Part shown: positions 46,416 through 54,345 of the stretch, in pieces | Numbering within the stretch: the first letter of the stretch is position 1 | How the letters are laid out: each line of letters begins with the position of its first letter | From: JAVBQL01 sp031549085 | GTDB taxonomy: Bacteria > Spirochaetota > GWE2-31-10 > MWDO01 | Reading direction: 5' to 3' | Length of the DNA stretch: 64,000 bases | NCBI GenBank assembly: GCA_031549085.1 | Contig: JAVBQL010000018.1 | Coordinates: 62,001 to 126,000 of the forward strand | Position numbers and translations under genes: made by a program | The notes under the pieces: generated by a model | Database searches by the model: none | Told to the model about the DNA's origin: nothing | The model's input: the letters and a program-made list of their open reading frames with translations, nothing else

Positions 46416-47594
46416 ATGAGATTAGATTATGCAGATATCCCTAGTTTTATTGAAGGAAAAAGGGTTGCTTTAGTTTCAGTCAATAAGGATATGATCTCTT
46501 TATTAAAGTTTTATACCAAGAAATTTGTTACTTTGAAGTATCAAATTACAGCTATAATAGATCTATCTTTATCTTTTAGAGATAATGTTAGAAGGCTGGT
46601 TACTCCATATCTTGAAGATAGTAATATAAAACTTATAACCACCACTAGAGATTTAGTAGTATCTTTAGACAGAGGAGAGTTTGATTTTATACTGGAGTTT
46701 GATAATGGCTTTTCTAGTAATCCAGTGCTGTTGCCTTTGGATCAACTTGAGAAAAGAATTAGAGAGCATTATGATAATTATCTACAAGTAGCACCTATGT
46801 CAGCATCCGAGTGGAATTTTAGAACGCATTCAGATATTATTTACTCATTAAATACCTATATTTCTAATAGGTATTATAAAATTAATATAATGTCAGCTTA
46901 TGTTAACTACCCACTTGTAGGAGTAGATCAAGATATCTTTTCTAGAGTCTATGCTCAAAAGAAGACTCAAAATCATGATCCTGATTTATATGATCTTGTA
47001 TTTCAAGATTTGACATATTCTGTTATAGAGTTGGTTTATGACTCACTTGAGAGTAATATATTTACAGACTGGCGAGACCTTATGAAAGAAAAAAAGATGT
47101 CTATGTCAGCATTAAGATCATTAAAACCAGTATTTGTTATAGGGTCAGACTATGCTGTGGGGAAGGCCAGTTATTGTATAAATCAATACACATCAGCAGA
47201 ACCCAATATTATTTTGGAAGATGTATGGGCTACCTTTGTTAATCCTCAAATACACAGAGGAGGTAAACCATCTTTAAGCAATGCAAATAAACTTTTACAT
47301 AGAATAATAGATTTAGGATCTACCAATCCAGATAGAGAAATTTTTATAAAATATGAGGGGCATATTTCAGATTGGTCTTTTGGCATTCCTTATGATAGAT
47401 TTTCAGAGTATCAAAATTTCCATGAGTGCTTCAGACAATCACGATGGGTATGTATTATAAAAGAGAGTGAGGATTTGGATGATTTTAAATATAATTTAGA
47501 TATTTTCTGTAGAAAAATGAATATAACTTCAAATAGAATTACAATCTATAAAAATACAGCCTCTGGCTTTATAGAAGTTACAAATCTCTACTAG
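46416..47594 (+). CDS. P-loop protein resembling the DUF1611 / DgcN layout
   Basis: A 392-residue protein. Residues about 13-110 look like a Rossmann-type domain (GKRVALVSVNKDM, TAIIDLSL, FDFILEFDNG), and near 243-252 is GSDYAVGKAS, a P-loop with the G-[ST]-D-x-AVGK form found in DUF1611-type proteins, whose characterised member DgcN is a D-glutamate N-acetyltransferase. The order Rossmann then P-loop is the same as in that family. The likeness is remote and the function here is not shown. It lies at the end of the fibre module, so modification of surface structures or virion assembly is possible. Confidence 0.45.
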   Translation: MRLDYADIPSFIEGKRVALVSVNKDMISLLKFYTKKFVTLKYQITAIIDLSLSFRDNVRRLVTPYLEDSNIKLITTTRDLVVSLDRGEFDFILEFDNGFSSNPVLLPLDQLEKRIREHYDNYLQVAPMSASEWNFRTHSDIIYSLNTYISNRYYKINIMSAYVNYPLVGVDQDIFSRVYAQKKTQNHDPDLYDLVFQDLTYSVIELVYDSLESNIFTDWRDLMKEKKMSMSALRSLKPVFVIGSDYAVGKASYCINQYTSAEPNIILEDVWATFVNPQIHRGGKPSLSNANKLLHRIIDLGSTNPDREIFIKYEGHISDWSFGIPYDRFSEYQNFHECFRQSRWVCIIKESEDLDDFKYNLDIFCRKMNITSNRITIYKNTASGFIEVTNLY

Positions 47595-47631
47595 ATTTAG
47601 TTGGCTATTTAAAGAATAAACAGCTAATTCC

Positions 47632-47653
47632 ATATAACACAATGTCCCATTAA
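47632..47653 (+). promoter_or_regulatory. Class 2 promoter-like element (TATAAC-N4-TGTCC variant)
   Basis: TATAAC (47633-47638), 4 bases, TGTCC (47643-47647), 38 bases before the ATG at 47681. It runs straight into the hairpin at 47646. The upstream part of this gap holds a weaker TTAGTTG/CAGCTAA inverted repeat. Confidence 0.45.
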
Positions 47654-47680
47654 AGTAAGTATACTTAATGGGATTTTTTT
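47646..47680 (+). terminator. Terminator-like or leader hairpin directly before a start codon
   Basis: CCCATTAA...TTAATGGG with an inner GTA/TAC, then ATTTTTTT running into the ATG at 47681. The only ribosome-site-like sequence of the next gene (GGGA) is in the right arm. It could end transcription from the fibre genes or hide the ribosome site of the nuclease gene. Confidence 0.65.
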
Positions 47681-48562
47681 ATGTTTAATAGAATTGTTTT
47701 AGTAGATCTATCTTGGGTTATGTATAGAAATAAGTACTCACTTCATAATTTGGGCTTTATGGATCAAGAGGGACAGTTTCGCCCCACAGGTCACGCCTTT
47801 GGCTCAATAAAAGCAATAATGCAACTATCTTCAATGTTTTTGAAGGTTTTTGTTGTTGTAGATTCCAAAAATAAAAAGAGAACAGAAATCTCTAATGGTC
47901 TTTATAAGGGGCAGAGACGTGGTAAGCCTGGGGAGTTCCCTATTTTCAGTGATCTTGATAGAATACTCTCTATTGTTACTTCCCTACCCAATGTCTTTTT
48001 CTTAAAAGAGGAAGATATGGAAGCTGATGACATCATCAATTCCATTACAGCTAGTGGTTGTAATCCTGTTATACACTCTGTAGACAATGATCTATGGCAA
48101 ACTCCCAAACCTTTTGATATTCTAGATAGTTTAAATAGTACAACTTTTATGGATAAGGAAAAATATCTCAATAAGAAATATGGTTTGGTAGATTTTGCCT
48201 ATCTGCCTCTGTGGTATAAAGTTATCAGGGGGGACACATCAGATAATATACCTATTGCAGTTAAGCGATTTAATAAACAAAAGCTCTTAAATCTTTCAAA
48301 AGATTTAAATATATACTCTACAAACGAAGAGCTTTTCACTGGCTATGTTTGGGAACATTTTATGGATTATATACATAAAAATAAAATAACAGAGCTTGAA
48401 CAGAATGAGTCAGCATTAAAATATAATTTCGAGTTAGTGAAGCCCATCTATAAAGATCCCTCTCTATTACTAGAAAACAAGTTTAATCTAGATGGTAATG
48501 GAATTAGTAGGGCTTTAGAGGAATTACAGATTACTTCTTTAGCACCTTTTTTTGGAGTGTAG
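47681..48562 (+). CDS. 5'-3' exonuclease / flap endonuclease
   Basis: A 293-residue FEN-family nuclease that removes RNA primers and flaps. Conserved features are the N-terminal aspartate in LVDLSWVMYR, the basic patch LYKGQRRGKPG, the acidic motif MEADDIINS, SVDNDLWQ, and the helix-hairpin-helix region entry KVIRGDTSDNIP. These are the metal-binding and DNA-binding sites of phage enzymes such as T4 RNase H and T5 D15. It opens the replication module and has almost no free ribosome site. Confidence 0.9.
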   Translation: MFNRIVLVDLSWVMYRNKYSLHNLGFMDQEGQFRPTGHAFGSIKAIMQLSSMFLKVFVVVDSKNKKRTEISNGLYKGQRRGKPGEFPIFSDLDRILSIVTSLPNVFFLKEEDMEADDIINSITASGCNPVIHSVDNDLWQTPKPFDILDSLNSTTFMDKEKYLNKKYGLVDFAYLPLWYKVIRGDTSDNIPIAVKRFNKQKLLNLSKDLNIYSTNEELFTGYVWEHFMDYIHKNKITELEQNESALKYNFELVKPIYKDPSLLLENKFNLDGNGISRALEELQITSLAPFFGV

Positions 48563-48576
48563 GAGACTTTGTAGAT

Positions 48577-50205
48577 ATGAAAACAAATATAAAAACTTTT
48601 AAAGGTTTAGCAGATCATCAAAAAAAAGCAGTAGCTAACACCATAAATAAAAATAGATGCATTATGGTTTTACCCCCTGGCAGAGGCAAGACGCTTATAA
48701 TACTTACCAATATCAAAATGCTTTTTGAGAAAACAGATCTTAAACAAGCGGTTATCTTTACTCATAAACGAGGGCTTGAGTCATATCGTAAAAACAATTT
48801 TTATAATCTAAATATGAAGTTCTTTGAAGACAAAGAGGATTTTGAAAACTTACCAGATCATTTTAGTTCTAGCATTCATAAAGAGGTGTGGGTAATATCC
48901 ACTTCAATGGTTACTAAATATCAGGACACTATTTTGAAGGTGGCTAGGTTTTCTTTTATAGAGTACATTGTCTATGATGAGATACATAATATTAGAGTAT
49001 ATAAATCCAAGCTGGCTACTTTTTTTCGTAAGTTTTTTAGTCTCTATAAGGGGCAAACACTGGGGGCAACTGCCACACCATTTTATAGAGATATAGAAGA
49101 TATCTATTCTCTTTTTTCATATATCTACCCTGCCCTACTAGGAAATTGGATTAGTTTTGAATATAACTATTTGGAAGTTAAGAAGCGAGAGATATGGATT
49201 AAAAAAAGAATCTATACATCTACAGGGGTTAACTATGTTAGAACTCCTCAAATCATAGGAGAGCGGATTGGTTATAAAAATGTCGAGAAACTCTATAATC
49301 TAATTTCACCTTATATGTATGTAGATATGTCCACCAGCTTTGAGTATGAGTTAATACGCAGTGACTATTCTTTAGTTAAAAAAGATGTGGATCAATATAT
49401 GAGTTTAATAGCTGGAGAGGGGCTGGATACTCTTTATACCTTTAAGCTAAAAAGAGGTCATCAGTTTATAGATAGTTTAGTTAAGTCATCAGGGGAATCT
49501 TTTTTTACTGAAAATGGTTTAATCAAAGCTAGAGATATTAAAATACCTTATGATGTTCTTATTGATAAGGAGCTATATAATATTTATCACAAAGAGGAGA
49601 CAGAAGCCATTGGAGAGTATGTGCAGAGGCTTGTAAAAGTTCAACTAGCTTTGAGTAAGTCCGATTCTAAAATACTTAAACTCTTTTCTATATTAGATAA
49701 GGCAGAGAATGGTTGTCTTATCTACTTTGCTTATATAGAGTCATTAGAGTTTGTGGCAGACGTTTTAAAAAGAAACTTTCCAGATAGACAAGTTATTTGT
49801 TTAACGGGGGGAGACTCCAAGCTTGAATCAAAAATTTCTAAACTAAGGGATAATGATATCGTTTGTCTTACCCGTGTGGCAACACAATCTCTTGATTTCT
49901 ATTCAGATTCAGTGGTCATCTACGAGCCTATAACCAGCCCGGGTCTGCTAGATCAATTTATCGGTAGGGTCTCAAGAATGAACTCTAAACATAATAAGAT
50001 TTATATTCATTTTCTAATTGGAGATATGACAATAGAAGAATACTTTTTAGAGAGGTTAAAATTTTTAAGTGATAATATTCAATGGTTTCCCTTTAAAGAT
50101 AAAATACCGCATGGCAATAATTATGAGGCAATAGTTGGCAAGGCAGGTAAATTAGATATTTCAGTTTTAAAAAAGTATCTTTTATGGCAAGAGGTAAAAA
50201 TTTAA
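48577..50205 (+). CDS. SF2 DNA/RNA helicase (UvsW-like)
   Basis: A 542-residue superfamily 2 helicase with LADHQKKAV (Q-like motif), PPGRGKT (Walker A, 33-39), DEIH (134-137), GATATPF (motif III) and a C-terminal helicase half ending in VATQSLDFYSDSVV and DQFIGRVSRM (motif VI with arginines). Related phage enzymes such as T4 UvsW unwind recombination and replication intermediates. The region between about 210 and 330 is longer than in minimal SF2 enzymes. It lies between the 5' nuclease and the replicative helicase genes. Confidence 0.88.
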   Translation: MKTNIKTFKGLADHQKKAVANTINKNRCIMVLPPGRGKTLIILTNIKMLFEKTDLKQAVIFTHKRGLESYRKNNFYNLNMKFFEDKEDFENLPDHFSSSIHKEVWVISTSMVTKYQDTILKVARFSFIEYIVYDEIHNIRVYKSKLATFFRKFFSLYKGQTLGATATPFYRDIEDIYSLFSYIYPALLGNWISFEYNYLEVKKREIWIKKRIYTSTGVNYVRTPQIIGERIGYKNVEKLYNLISPYMYVDMSTSFEYELIRSDYSLVKKDVDQYMSLIAGEGLDTLYTFKLKRGHQFIDSLVKSSGESFFTENGLIKARDIKIPYDVLIDKELYNIYHKEETEAIGEYVQRLVKVQLALSKSDSKILKLFSILDKAENGCLIYFAYIESLEFVADVLKRNFPDRQVICLTGGDSKLESKISKLRDNDIVCLTRVATQSLDFYSDSVVIYEPITSPGLLDQFIGRVSRMNSKHNKIYIHFLIGDMTIEEYFLERLKFLSDNIQWFPFKDKIPHGNNYEAIVGKAGKLDISVLKKYLLWQEVKI

Positions 50206-50233
50206 TGTCTAATAAGATTAAGGAAAACTAATT

Positions 50234-50770
50234 ATGAAGTTAGACAATAAACAATTAGAAAAAGATTGGAAGAGTAGAATTCTTAAAAACTATCTTAAGT
50301 CTTATTTTGTCAATCCACTTCCTAAAGAACAACTTGAAAAACTCTATAATCATTTCAATTCTAATCCTGTCTCCTATTTAGTAGTCTATAAGAGGGAGAT
50401 TCTTTTACAAGTAGTTTCAGCTTACATTTTATCTTTTGCAGGCAGGGTTAATTGGAAGTCATTCTCTACTTATGACTTAATGGATATGTATTTTGTCAAG
50501 TATTTAGAGGAGGAGGGGTCACCTTTTTCTATCTGTAATAAATATGAGCCTCTCATTATCACACATGGAGATGATATAATTGAGAATAAGAAACTTCCAG
50601 AAGTAGTAGCTCAATTGATGGGGACAAGAGAGAGCTACAAAAAGAAGGCTCTATTTATAACATTAAATGAGAAGATTTGTAATTTTCCTTATTTAGAGTG
50701 GGCATCTATTTCAGATAAGAATGCTACTAAAAACAAAGTAAACAGCACTTCAGGTCTTGATATTATTTAG
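50234..50770 (+). CDS. Possible degenerate helicase loader (AAA-like without Walker A)
   Basis: The 178-residue protein sits directly before the DnaB-like helicase gene, where loaders often lie. Its C-terminal half (EPLIITHGDDIIENKKLPEV then GTRESYKKKALFITLNEKI) follows the order Walker B strand, helix, R, sensor 1 strand ending in TxN seen in DnaC-type loaders, but no Walker A loop precedes it. It may be a loader that has lost ATPase activity, or unrelated. The call is inference from pattern and position. Confidence 0.4.
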   Translation: MKLDNKQLEKDWKSRILKNYLKSYFVNPLPKEQLEKLYNHFNSNPVSYLVVYKREILLQVVSAYILSFAGRVNWKSFSTYDLMDMYFVKYLEEEGSPFSICNKYEPLIITHGDDIIENKKLPEVVAQLMGTRESYKKKALFITLNEKICNFPYLEWASISDKNATKNKVNSTSGLDII

Positions 50771-50778
50771 GGGTATTA

Positions 50779-52119
50779 ATGGAAACTTTTCTTTATGGTC
50801 TAGCTTACCTGTCCTCTCTCTCAAAAGAGGATTTATCTACAATTGATATTAAGTTTCTCTCCAGTAAACTTAACTTTCTATACGGAGACAAAAAAGAGTA
50901 TCTCAATTATTATATAGATATACATAGTTCAAAGGGAATGTTTCCATCTATACAAGCTCTATGCAACAAGTTTGGTTTTGATGTTGCATCAGATTTTGAT
51001 GTAGCTATGTATAGTAGTAAGTCTTTTTATGATTCCTTTCTATCAGACATCGCAGAAGAAGAGTTACTTTTTTATCAAAACTTACTTACCACTGAAACAG
51101 ATTTAACAGAAAAACAGAAGCTGATTAAAAAAATCAATGATTTACTTTTTGCTGGGGGAGAGGCAACTTCCACTACAATTGATTCAAGCACTATTGATAT
51201 AATTGATTACTCTACTAAAATTATTGAAGAGGGTATTAACTATCCTGTTAAGGAGTGGCAAGATAGACTTCCAAAAGCACGGGGGTCAGTAGTATCCGCA
51301 ATAGCATCACCTGGGGGTTTTAAGACAACTACGGCTCTTAATTTAGTTTATCATAACTCTGTTATAGGTAATCTCAATTCTCTCTATTTCTATTTAGAAG
51401 ATACTATTGAACGTTATATGATCAATCTCTTCTCTCTATGGACCTACTTTAATGGGGAGAGGATTAAGCATAATGATTTAAAATCAGGTTTAGATGCCAA
51501 TGATAAAGATTCAATAGAGAGAGTTAGAAAACTTCAGGAGCAGTTTCATAATGAGATGAAGGGTAAAGTATACTTTCAGGGTATGCAGGGGCTTAATGCG
51601 GATCCTGTTGTTTTTGGCAGACAAATTTCTCATATTGTCAAAAAATACAATATAGATTTAATTGTGGTTGATTATGTACAAAGATTAAAAATATTTAATC
51701 CAACACGAATGGGGGTGGTTGATTATTTGAATCTTATGGTGGGTCAGCTTTCTAATATCGCCATTGGTCAGGGATACGATAACAAGCCATGTTTTCTGTT
51801 TATGCTATCACAAATCTCAAAAGATAAAACAGAGAGGGCTTTTAAAACAAATGGTAGAATGCAGATAACAGATGCAAGCGAAGTCAGTGAGGTAGAGAAA
51901 GTGTCCAATGCTATGCTGTCTCTTTTTGCTACAGATGATATGAAAAACGCTGGGCAGATTAGTTATCAAATACTAAAGAACCGAGATGAATACACTAACT
52001 CTAATCCAGAGGTAACCTTTGTAGAACCTGCTTATGCCTTTATGGGAGATGTATCAGAGTTAGAAGGAGTCTATAGTCAAGATACATTAAGCTCGGTTTT
52101 TAGTGATAGTGATTGGTAG
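50779..52119 (+). CDS. Replicative DnaB-like helicase
   Basis: A 446-residue hexameric-type helicase. The N-terminal 150 residues are helical (loader or primase contact). The RecA-like core has a Walker A loop IASPGGFKTTTAL (175-187), a Walker B strand LIVVDYVQRL near 294-303, a SQISKD motif and an arginine-finger-like KNRDEYTN end. It unwinds the fork and should work with the split primase and the family A polymerase. The glycine before the Walker A lysine is Phe, as in some KaiC-like proteins. Confidence 0.88.
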   Translation: METFLYGLAYLSSLSKEDLSTIDIKFLSSKLNFLYGDKKEYLNYYIDIHSSKGMFPSIQALCNKFGFDVASDFDVAMYSSKSFYDSFLSDIAEEELLFYQNLLTTETDLTEKQKLIKKINDLLFAGGEATSTTIDSSTIDIIDYSTKIIEEGINYPVKEWQDRLPKARGSVVSAIASPGGFKTTTALNLVYHNSVIGNLNSLYFYLEDTIERYMINLFSLWTYFNGERIKHNDLKSGLDANDKDSIERVRKLQEQFHNEMKGKVYFQGMQGLNADPVVFGRQISHIVKKYNIDLIVVDYVQRLKIFNPTRMGVVDYLNLMVGQLSNIAIGQGYDNKPCFLFMLSQISKDKTERAFKTNGRMQITDASEVSEVEKVSNAMLSLFATDDMKNAGQISYQILKNRDEYTNSNPEVTFVEPAYAFMGDVSELEGVYSQDTLSSVFSDSDW

Positions 52120-52140
52120 TTAACTGCTATTGAGTAGTAG

Positions 52141-52160
52141 CTTAAAAATCTTGTCTAACT
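52141..52160 (+). promoter_or_regulatory. Class 2 promoter-like element (TTAAAA-N4-TGTCT)
   Basis: TTAAAA (52142-52147), 4 bases, TGTCT (52152-52156), with TTAACT 16 bases upstream as a possible -35. It lies 58 bases before the primase zinc-domain gene. Confidence 0.5.
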
Positions 52161-52209
52161 ATGTCAACATGGGGGCAACATTGCATTTACTTAATGAAAA
52201 GGTATTATT

Positions 52210-52497
52210 ATGACATTAGCTGAAGCACTAGGTAAAAGGGGCTTACTCTATAGGGGCAATAAAGTAGCTTGTATGTTTCATGGGGATCATAACCCATCAG
52301 CTATATTTAATGGTAATAATATATATTGTTTTGTGTGCGGTAAAGCATACAGCTATTTAGATATAGGCAAACGTTTGGGGGTGCAAATTAACTTTGATTC
52401 CAGCTATACTAAAATTAAGAATGACAATCCTGAATACCTATTTTACTATTTTGGAGACTGGAATGACTACACAAGAGATATTAGAGAGTTTAGATAA
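52210..52497 (+). CDS. Primase zinc-binding domain protein (CHC2-like)
   Basis: The 95-residue protein is a free-standing CHC2 zinc finger, the DnaG domain that reads the primer start site: ligands C21, H24, C40 and C43 in CMFHGDHNPS and IYCFVCGKAY, with the typical FHGDHNPSA loop. No polymerase or TOPRIM domain follows; the TOPRIM part is a separate gene at 756. In most phages these domains are in one protein. It has its own class 2 element and precedes a short overlapping gene. Confidence 0.85.
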   Translation: MTLAEALGKRGLLYRGNKVACMFHGDHNPSAIFNGNNIYCFVCGKAYSYLDIGKRLGVQINFDSSYTKIKNDNPEYLFYYFGDWNDYTRDIREFR

Positions 52498-52690
52498 AAG
52501 CCTTGCAGAGAGCAAAATATTTTATGAGTTGGATGATAAGATATACTATTTTACTTCCGATATAGCTTTTGATGGTTTTAAGGCACAGCTTGTAAAAGAA
52601 GGTAATTTTAAAGGCTCTATTGTATCTAAAGATTATGTCTTAGAAAAAGCAGGAATTTTCAAAAAGGAACTAACGGAGGCAAGTAAATGA
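52463..52690 (+). CDS. Small protein overlapping the zinc-domain gene
   Basis: ATG 52463 has GGAG six bases upstream inside the end of the zinc-domain gene, giving about 75 residues (begins MTTQEILESLDKSL, ends KKELTEASK). The frame is open from 52394, but that start has no ribosome site. It contains two short helices and strands with KIYYFTSDIAFDGFKA in the centre. Overlap with the primase domain gene suggests coupled translation, perhaps a primase partner; no motif confirms it. Confidence 0.6.
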   Translation: MTTQEILESLDKSLAESKIFYELDDKIYYFTSDIAFDGFKAQLVKEGNFKGSIVSKDYVLEKAGIFKKELTEASK

Positions 52691-53349
52691 GTAAAAAATC
52701 CATTATTTTTTCAAGAGATAACTCACATTTAAGTTACTTCTTTGACTATTTCTACAGCTCATTAGATATGAATGATGAGTGGGAAGAGATTATTACAGAA
52801 CTTCAGTATCTAGGGTGTTCATTTAAGATGATAGATATTACGAAATTAGCATCTGATAGTTATAATGTCTATTTGTCTCTATTAGCAGATTTAAAATTGG
52901 ATGCCTCTCTTAAGAACTGGGTACTGATTAAGGATAAGAAACATGATATAGTCGGTCTATCTAAAGATTTAGGCAATATGAGAGAGTTGTTAAATATCCT
53001 CAAGGGTAATAAACCTTTCATTATTTTAAGTGAGTCACTTGAATCTGTTAGAGCTTTGTTTGATAAACAAGGTCAGTTAGAACTATTCAATTCTGCTCTT
53101 TATATTTTTTCTAAAGACAACCTAGACGCATTAGTTTCACGAATTATATCAAGGGACTTCTCTCCCCTAACATCAGGTGAATCAGTAGATATGCTGGGCT
53201 GTTTTTATTCAAGGGTATATGCTGTAATCTATCATACAGAGGTTTCTGATAGAGATAAAATAGACAAAAATCTTTTTGATGAGTATCTTAGATCAGTTAG
53301 TTTTATTATGACTTTAATAGCCAATAGAAAAATGCTAAAGTCTGCTTGA
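52687..53349 (+). CDS. Unknown protein in the replication module
   Basis: A 220-residue protein overlapping the previous stop by four bases. It looks like an alpha/beta protein with alternating strands (SIIFSRDNSHL, FIILSESLESV, SALYIFSKDN) and helices, somewhat like a P-loop or Rossmann fold without the nucleotide motifs. Its function is unknown. The unit ends here, before the control region at 53350-53490. Confidence 0.65.
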   Translation: MSKKSIIFSRDNSHLSYFFDYFYSSLDMNDEWEEIITELQYLGCSFKMIDITKLASDSYNVYLSLLADLKLDASLKNWVLIKDKKHDIVGLSKDLGNMRELLNILKGNKPFIILSESLESVRALFDKQGQLELFNSALYIFSKDNLDALVSRIISRDFSPLTSGESVDMLGCFYSRVYAVIYHTEVSDRDKIDKNLFDEYLRSVSFIMTLIANRKMLKSA

Positions 53350-53358
53350 TAATAGGAA

Positions 53359-53407
53359 ATTTTAAAAATTACTTTTAATTATTTATTTTAAAAGTAATTT
53401 TTAAAAT
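53359..53407. repeat. 20-bp perfect AT-rich inverted repeat
   Basis: Arms at 53359-53378 and 53388-53407, reading ATTTTAAAAATTACTTTTAA and its exact reverse complement, with a 9-base centre. No T run follows, so a simple terminator is unlikely; a cruciform, protein-binding site or origin element is possible. Confidence 0.8.
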
Positions 53408-53412
53408 AAATG

Positions 53413-53441
53413 TTGACACTCTTTTTTAAGTATGTTATACA
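53413..53441 (+). promoter_or_regulatory. Strong sigma-70 promoter
   Basis: TTGACA (53413-53418), 17 bases, TATACA (53436-53441) with an extended TG at the right place. It is the closest match to the host consensus in the window, yet the gene just downstream faces the other way. Confidence 0.75.
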
Positions 53442-53443
53442 AT

Positions 53444-53465
53444 AGCTAACCAGTCATAGTTAGCT
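53444..53465. promoter_or_regulatory. Operator-like inverted repeat at the start site
   Basis: AGCTAAC, 8 bases, GTTAGCT, a perfect 7-bp inverted repeat beginning three bases after the -10 element at 53441, where transcription should start. This position suits a repressor site, or a hairpin at the 5' end of a transcript. Confidence 0.55.
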
Positions 53466-53491
53466 TGTCAAAAAAATAATCACATTATTAT

Positions 53492-54238
53492 CTACTTATT
53501 TTTAATAGGTTTTTCTTTGTTTATATGTTCAGTGGTGAATTTCACTTCACCCTCCAAAGGGATTAAACCCTTAGTGACAAAAAGACCTATAATTAAAACA
53601 ATAGACACAATAAATATACCACTTGAAAGAATAATAATAGATCGTTTCGTGAATTGTTTATCAGATAATCTAAAAGTTATTGTTATGGCGGTGGTTACAA
53701 TTATTGAAATCAATATTATTAGTAGATATACATTATTTCTAAAAACATATTCTTTTCCCATAGCAACAACAAATAGAGTAACCAACCAAGTGAATAAATA
53801 AATTCCACAGACAATTTTTCCTATGATTCCTTTTGATAGTAAAAATCTAGGAATATTATAGAATAATCCTTTAAACATATAGTACATTAGTTTAAATGTC
53901 CATTTTAACATCCAAAACATAAGCCAAAAAGGAAAGACAATTACAGCCAAAAAGCCAGCAAGCCCAAAACTAATTAAACCCGCAGATGATGATCCAGAAG
54001 AAGTTGATGATTGATTTCTTTTTTCCTTTTCTAGTTGCTCCTTTTGATTTCTCATATGTTTATCTAACTTTTCCATATATTCTTTTTCATTTTTCAGTCT
54101 CTCTTGTATCATCTTTGCGTAAGCACAAGCATTATTGTAGCCTTCTGAAGTATCAGGAAATACTCTATATGGTCTAGAGTTTGGTGGTTTACTACTATAT
54201 CTATCACCCGTATCTTCTGTAACATAATAATTCCCCAT
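53492..54238 (-). CDS. Membrane protein with N-terminal helical domain (lone - strand gene)
   Basis: A 248-residue protein. Residues about 36-80 are a charged Lys/Glu-rich helix (coiled coil), followed by a Ser-rich linker and about six hydrophobic segments from 86 onward (SFGLAGFLAVIVFPFWLMF is the first). It is one of only two - strand genes, with its own promoter and a palindrome that could be an operator. As with the secreted protein at 33297, this suggests an accessory gene expressed independently of the lytic operons. A role in superinfection exclusion would fit a membrane protein but is not shown. Confidence 0.7.
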   Translation of the reverse strand: MGNYYVTEDTGDRYSSKPPNSRPYRVFPDTSEGYNNACAYAKMIQERLKNEKEYMEKLDKHMRNQKEQLEKEKRNQSSTSSGSSSAGLISFGLAGFLAVIVFPFWLMFWMLKWTFKLMYYMFKGLFYNIPRFLLSKGIIGKIVCGIYLFTWLVTLFVVAMGKEYVFRNNVYLLIILISIIVTTAITITFRLSDKQFTKRSIIILSSGIFIVSIVLIIGLFVTKGLIPLEGEVKFTTEHINKEKPIKNK

Positions 54239-54279
54239 AAAAAATTCCTTTTATTTCAAAGTAAAAAAATGATTTTTCA

Positions 54280-54309
54280 ATTATAACACAGATTTCAAAT
54301 TTGTGTTAA
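54280..54309 (-). promoter_or_regulatory. Class 1 promoter-like element, - strand
   Basis: On the - strand: TTAACA (54309-54304), 18 bases, TATAAT (54285-54280), with an extended TG and the spacer end GAAATCTGTGT. It lies about 40 bases before the membrane protein gene and is the best copy of the class. Confidence 0.7.
54285..54307. promoter_or_regulatory. Palindromic operator candidate in the promoter spacer
   Basis: AACACA G ATTT C AAAT T TGTGTT: 10 of 11 positions pair across the centre. It fills the spacer of the - strand promoter, where a bound repressor would block polymerase. Confidence 0.6.
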
Positions 54310-54345
54310 AAACTTTTCAATTTTTAAGGAGTATTTTGTCAACAC

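Noticed and set aside
52394..52462. Longer start for the gene at 52463
   Set aside because: The extra N-terminal codons lie in the zinc-domain gene and have no ribosome site.
53517..53801. 94-codon + strand frame opposite the - strand membrane gene
   Set aside because: No ribosome site; the - strand frame has a signal-rich protein and promoter. The strong + strand promoter at 53413 is noted separately.
53986..54177. 63-codon + strand frame opposite the - strand membrane gene
   Set aside because: No ribosome site and no recognisable protein features; most likely a shadow frame.
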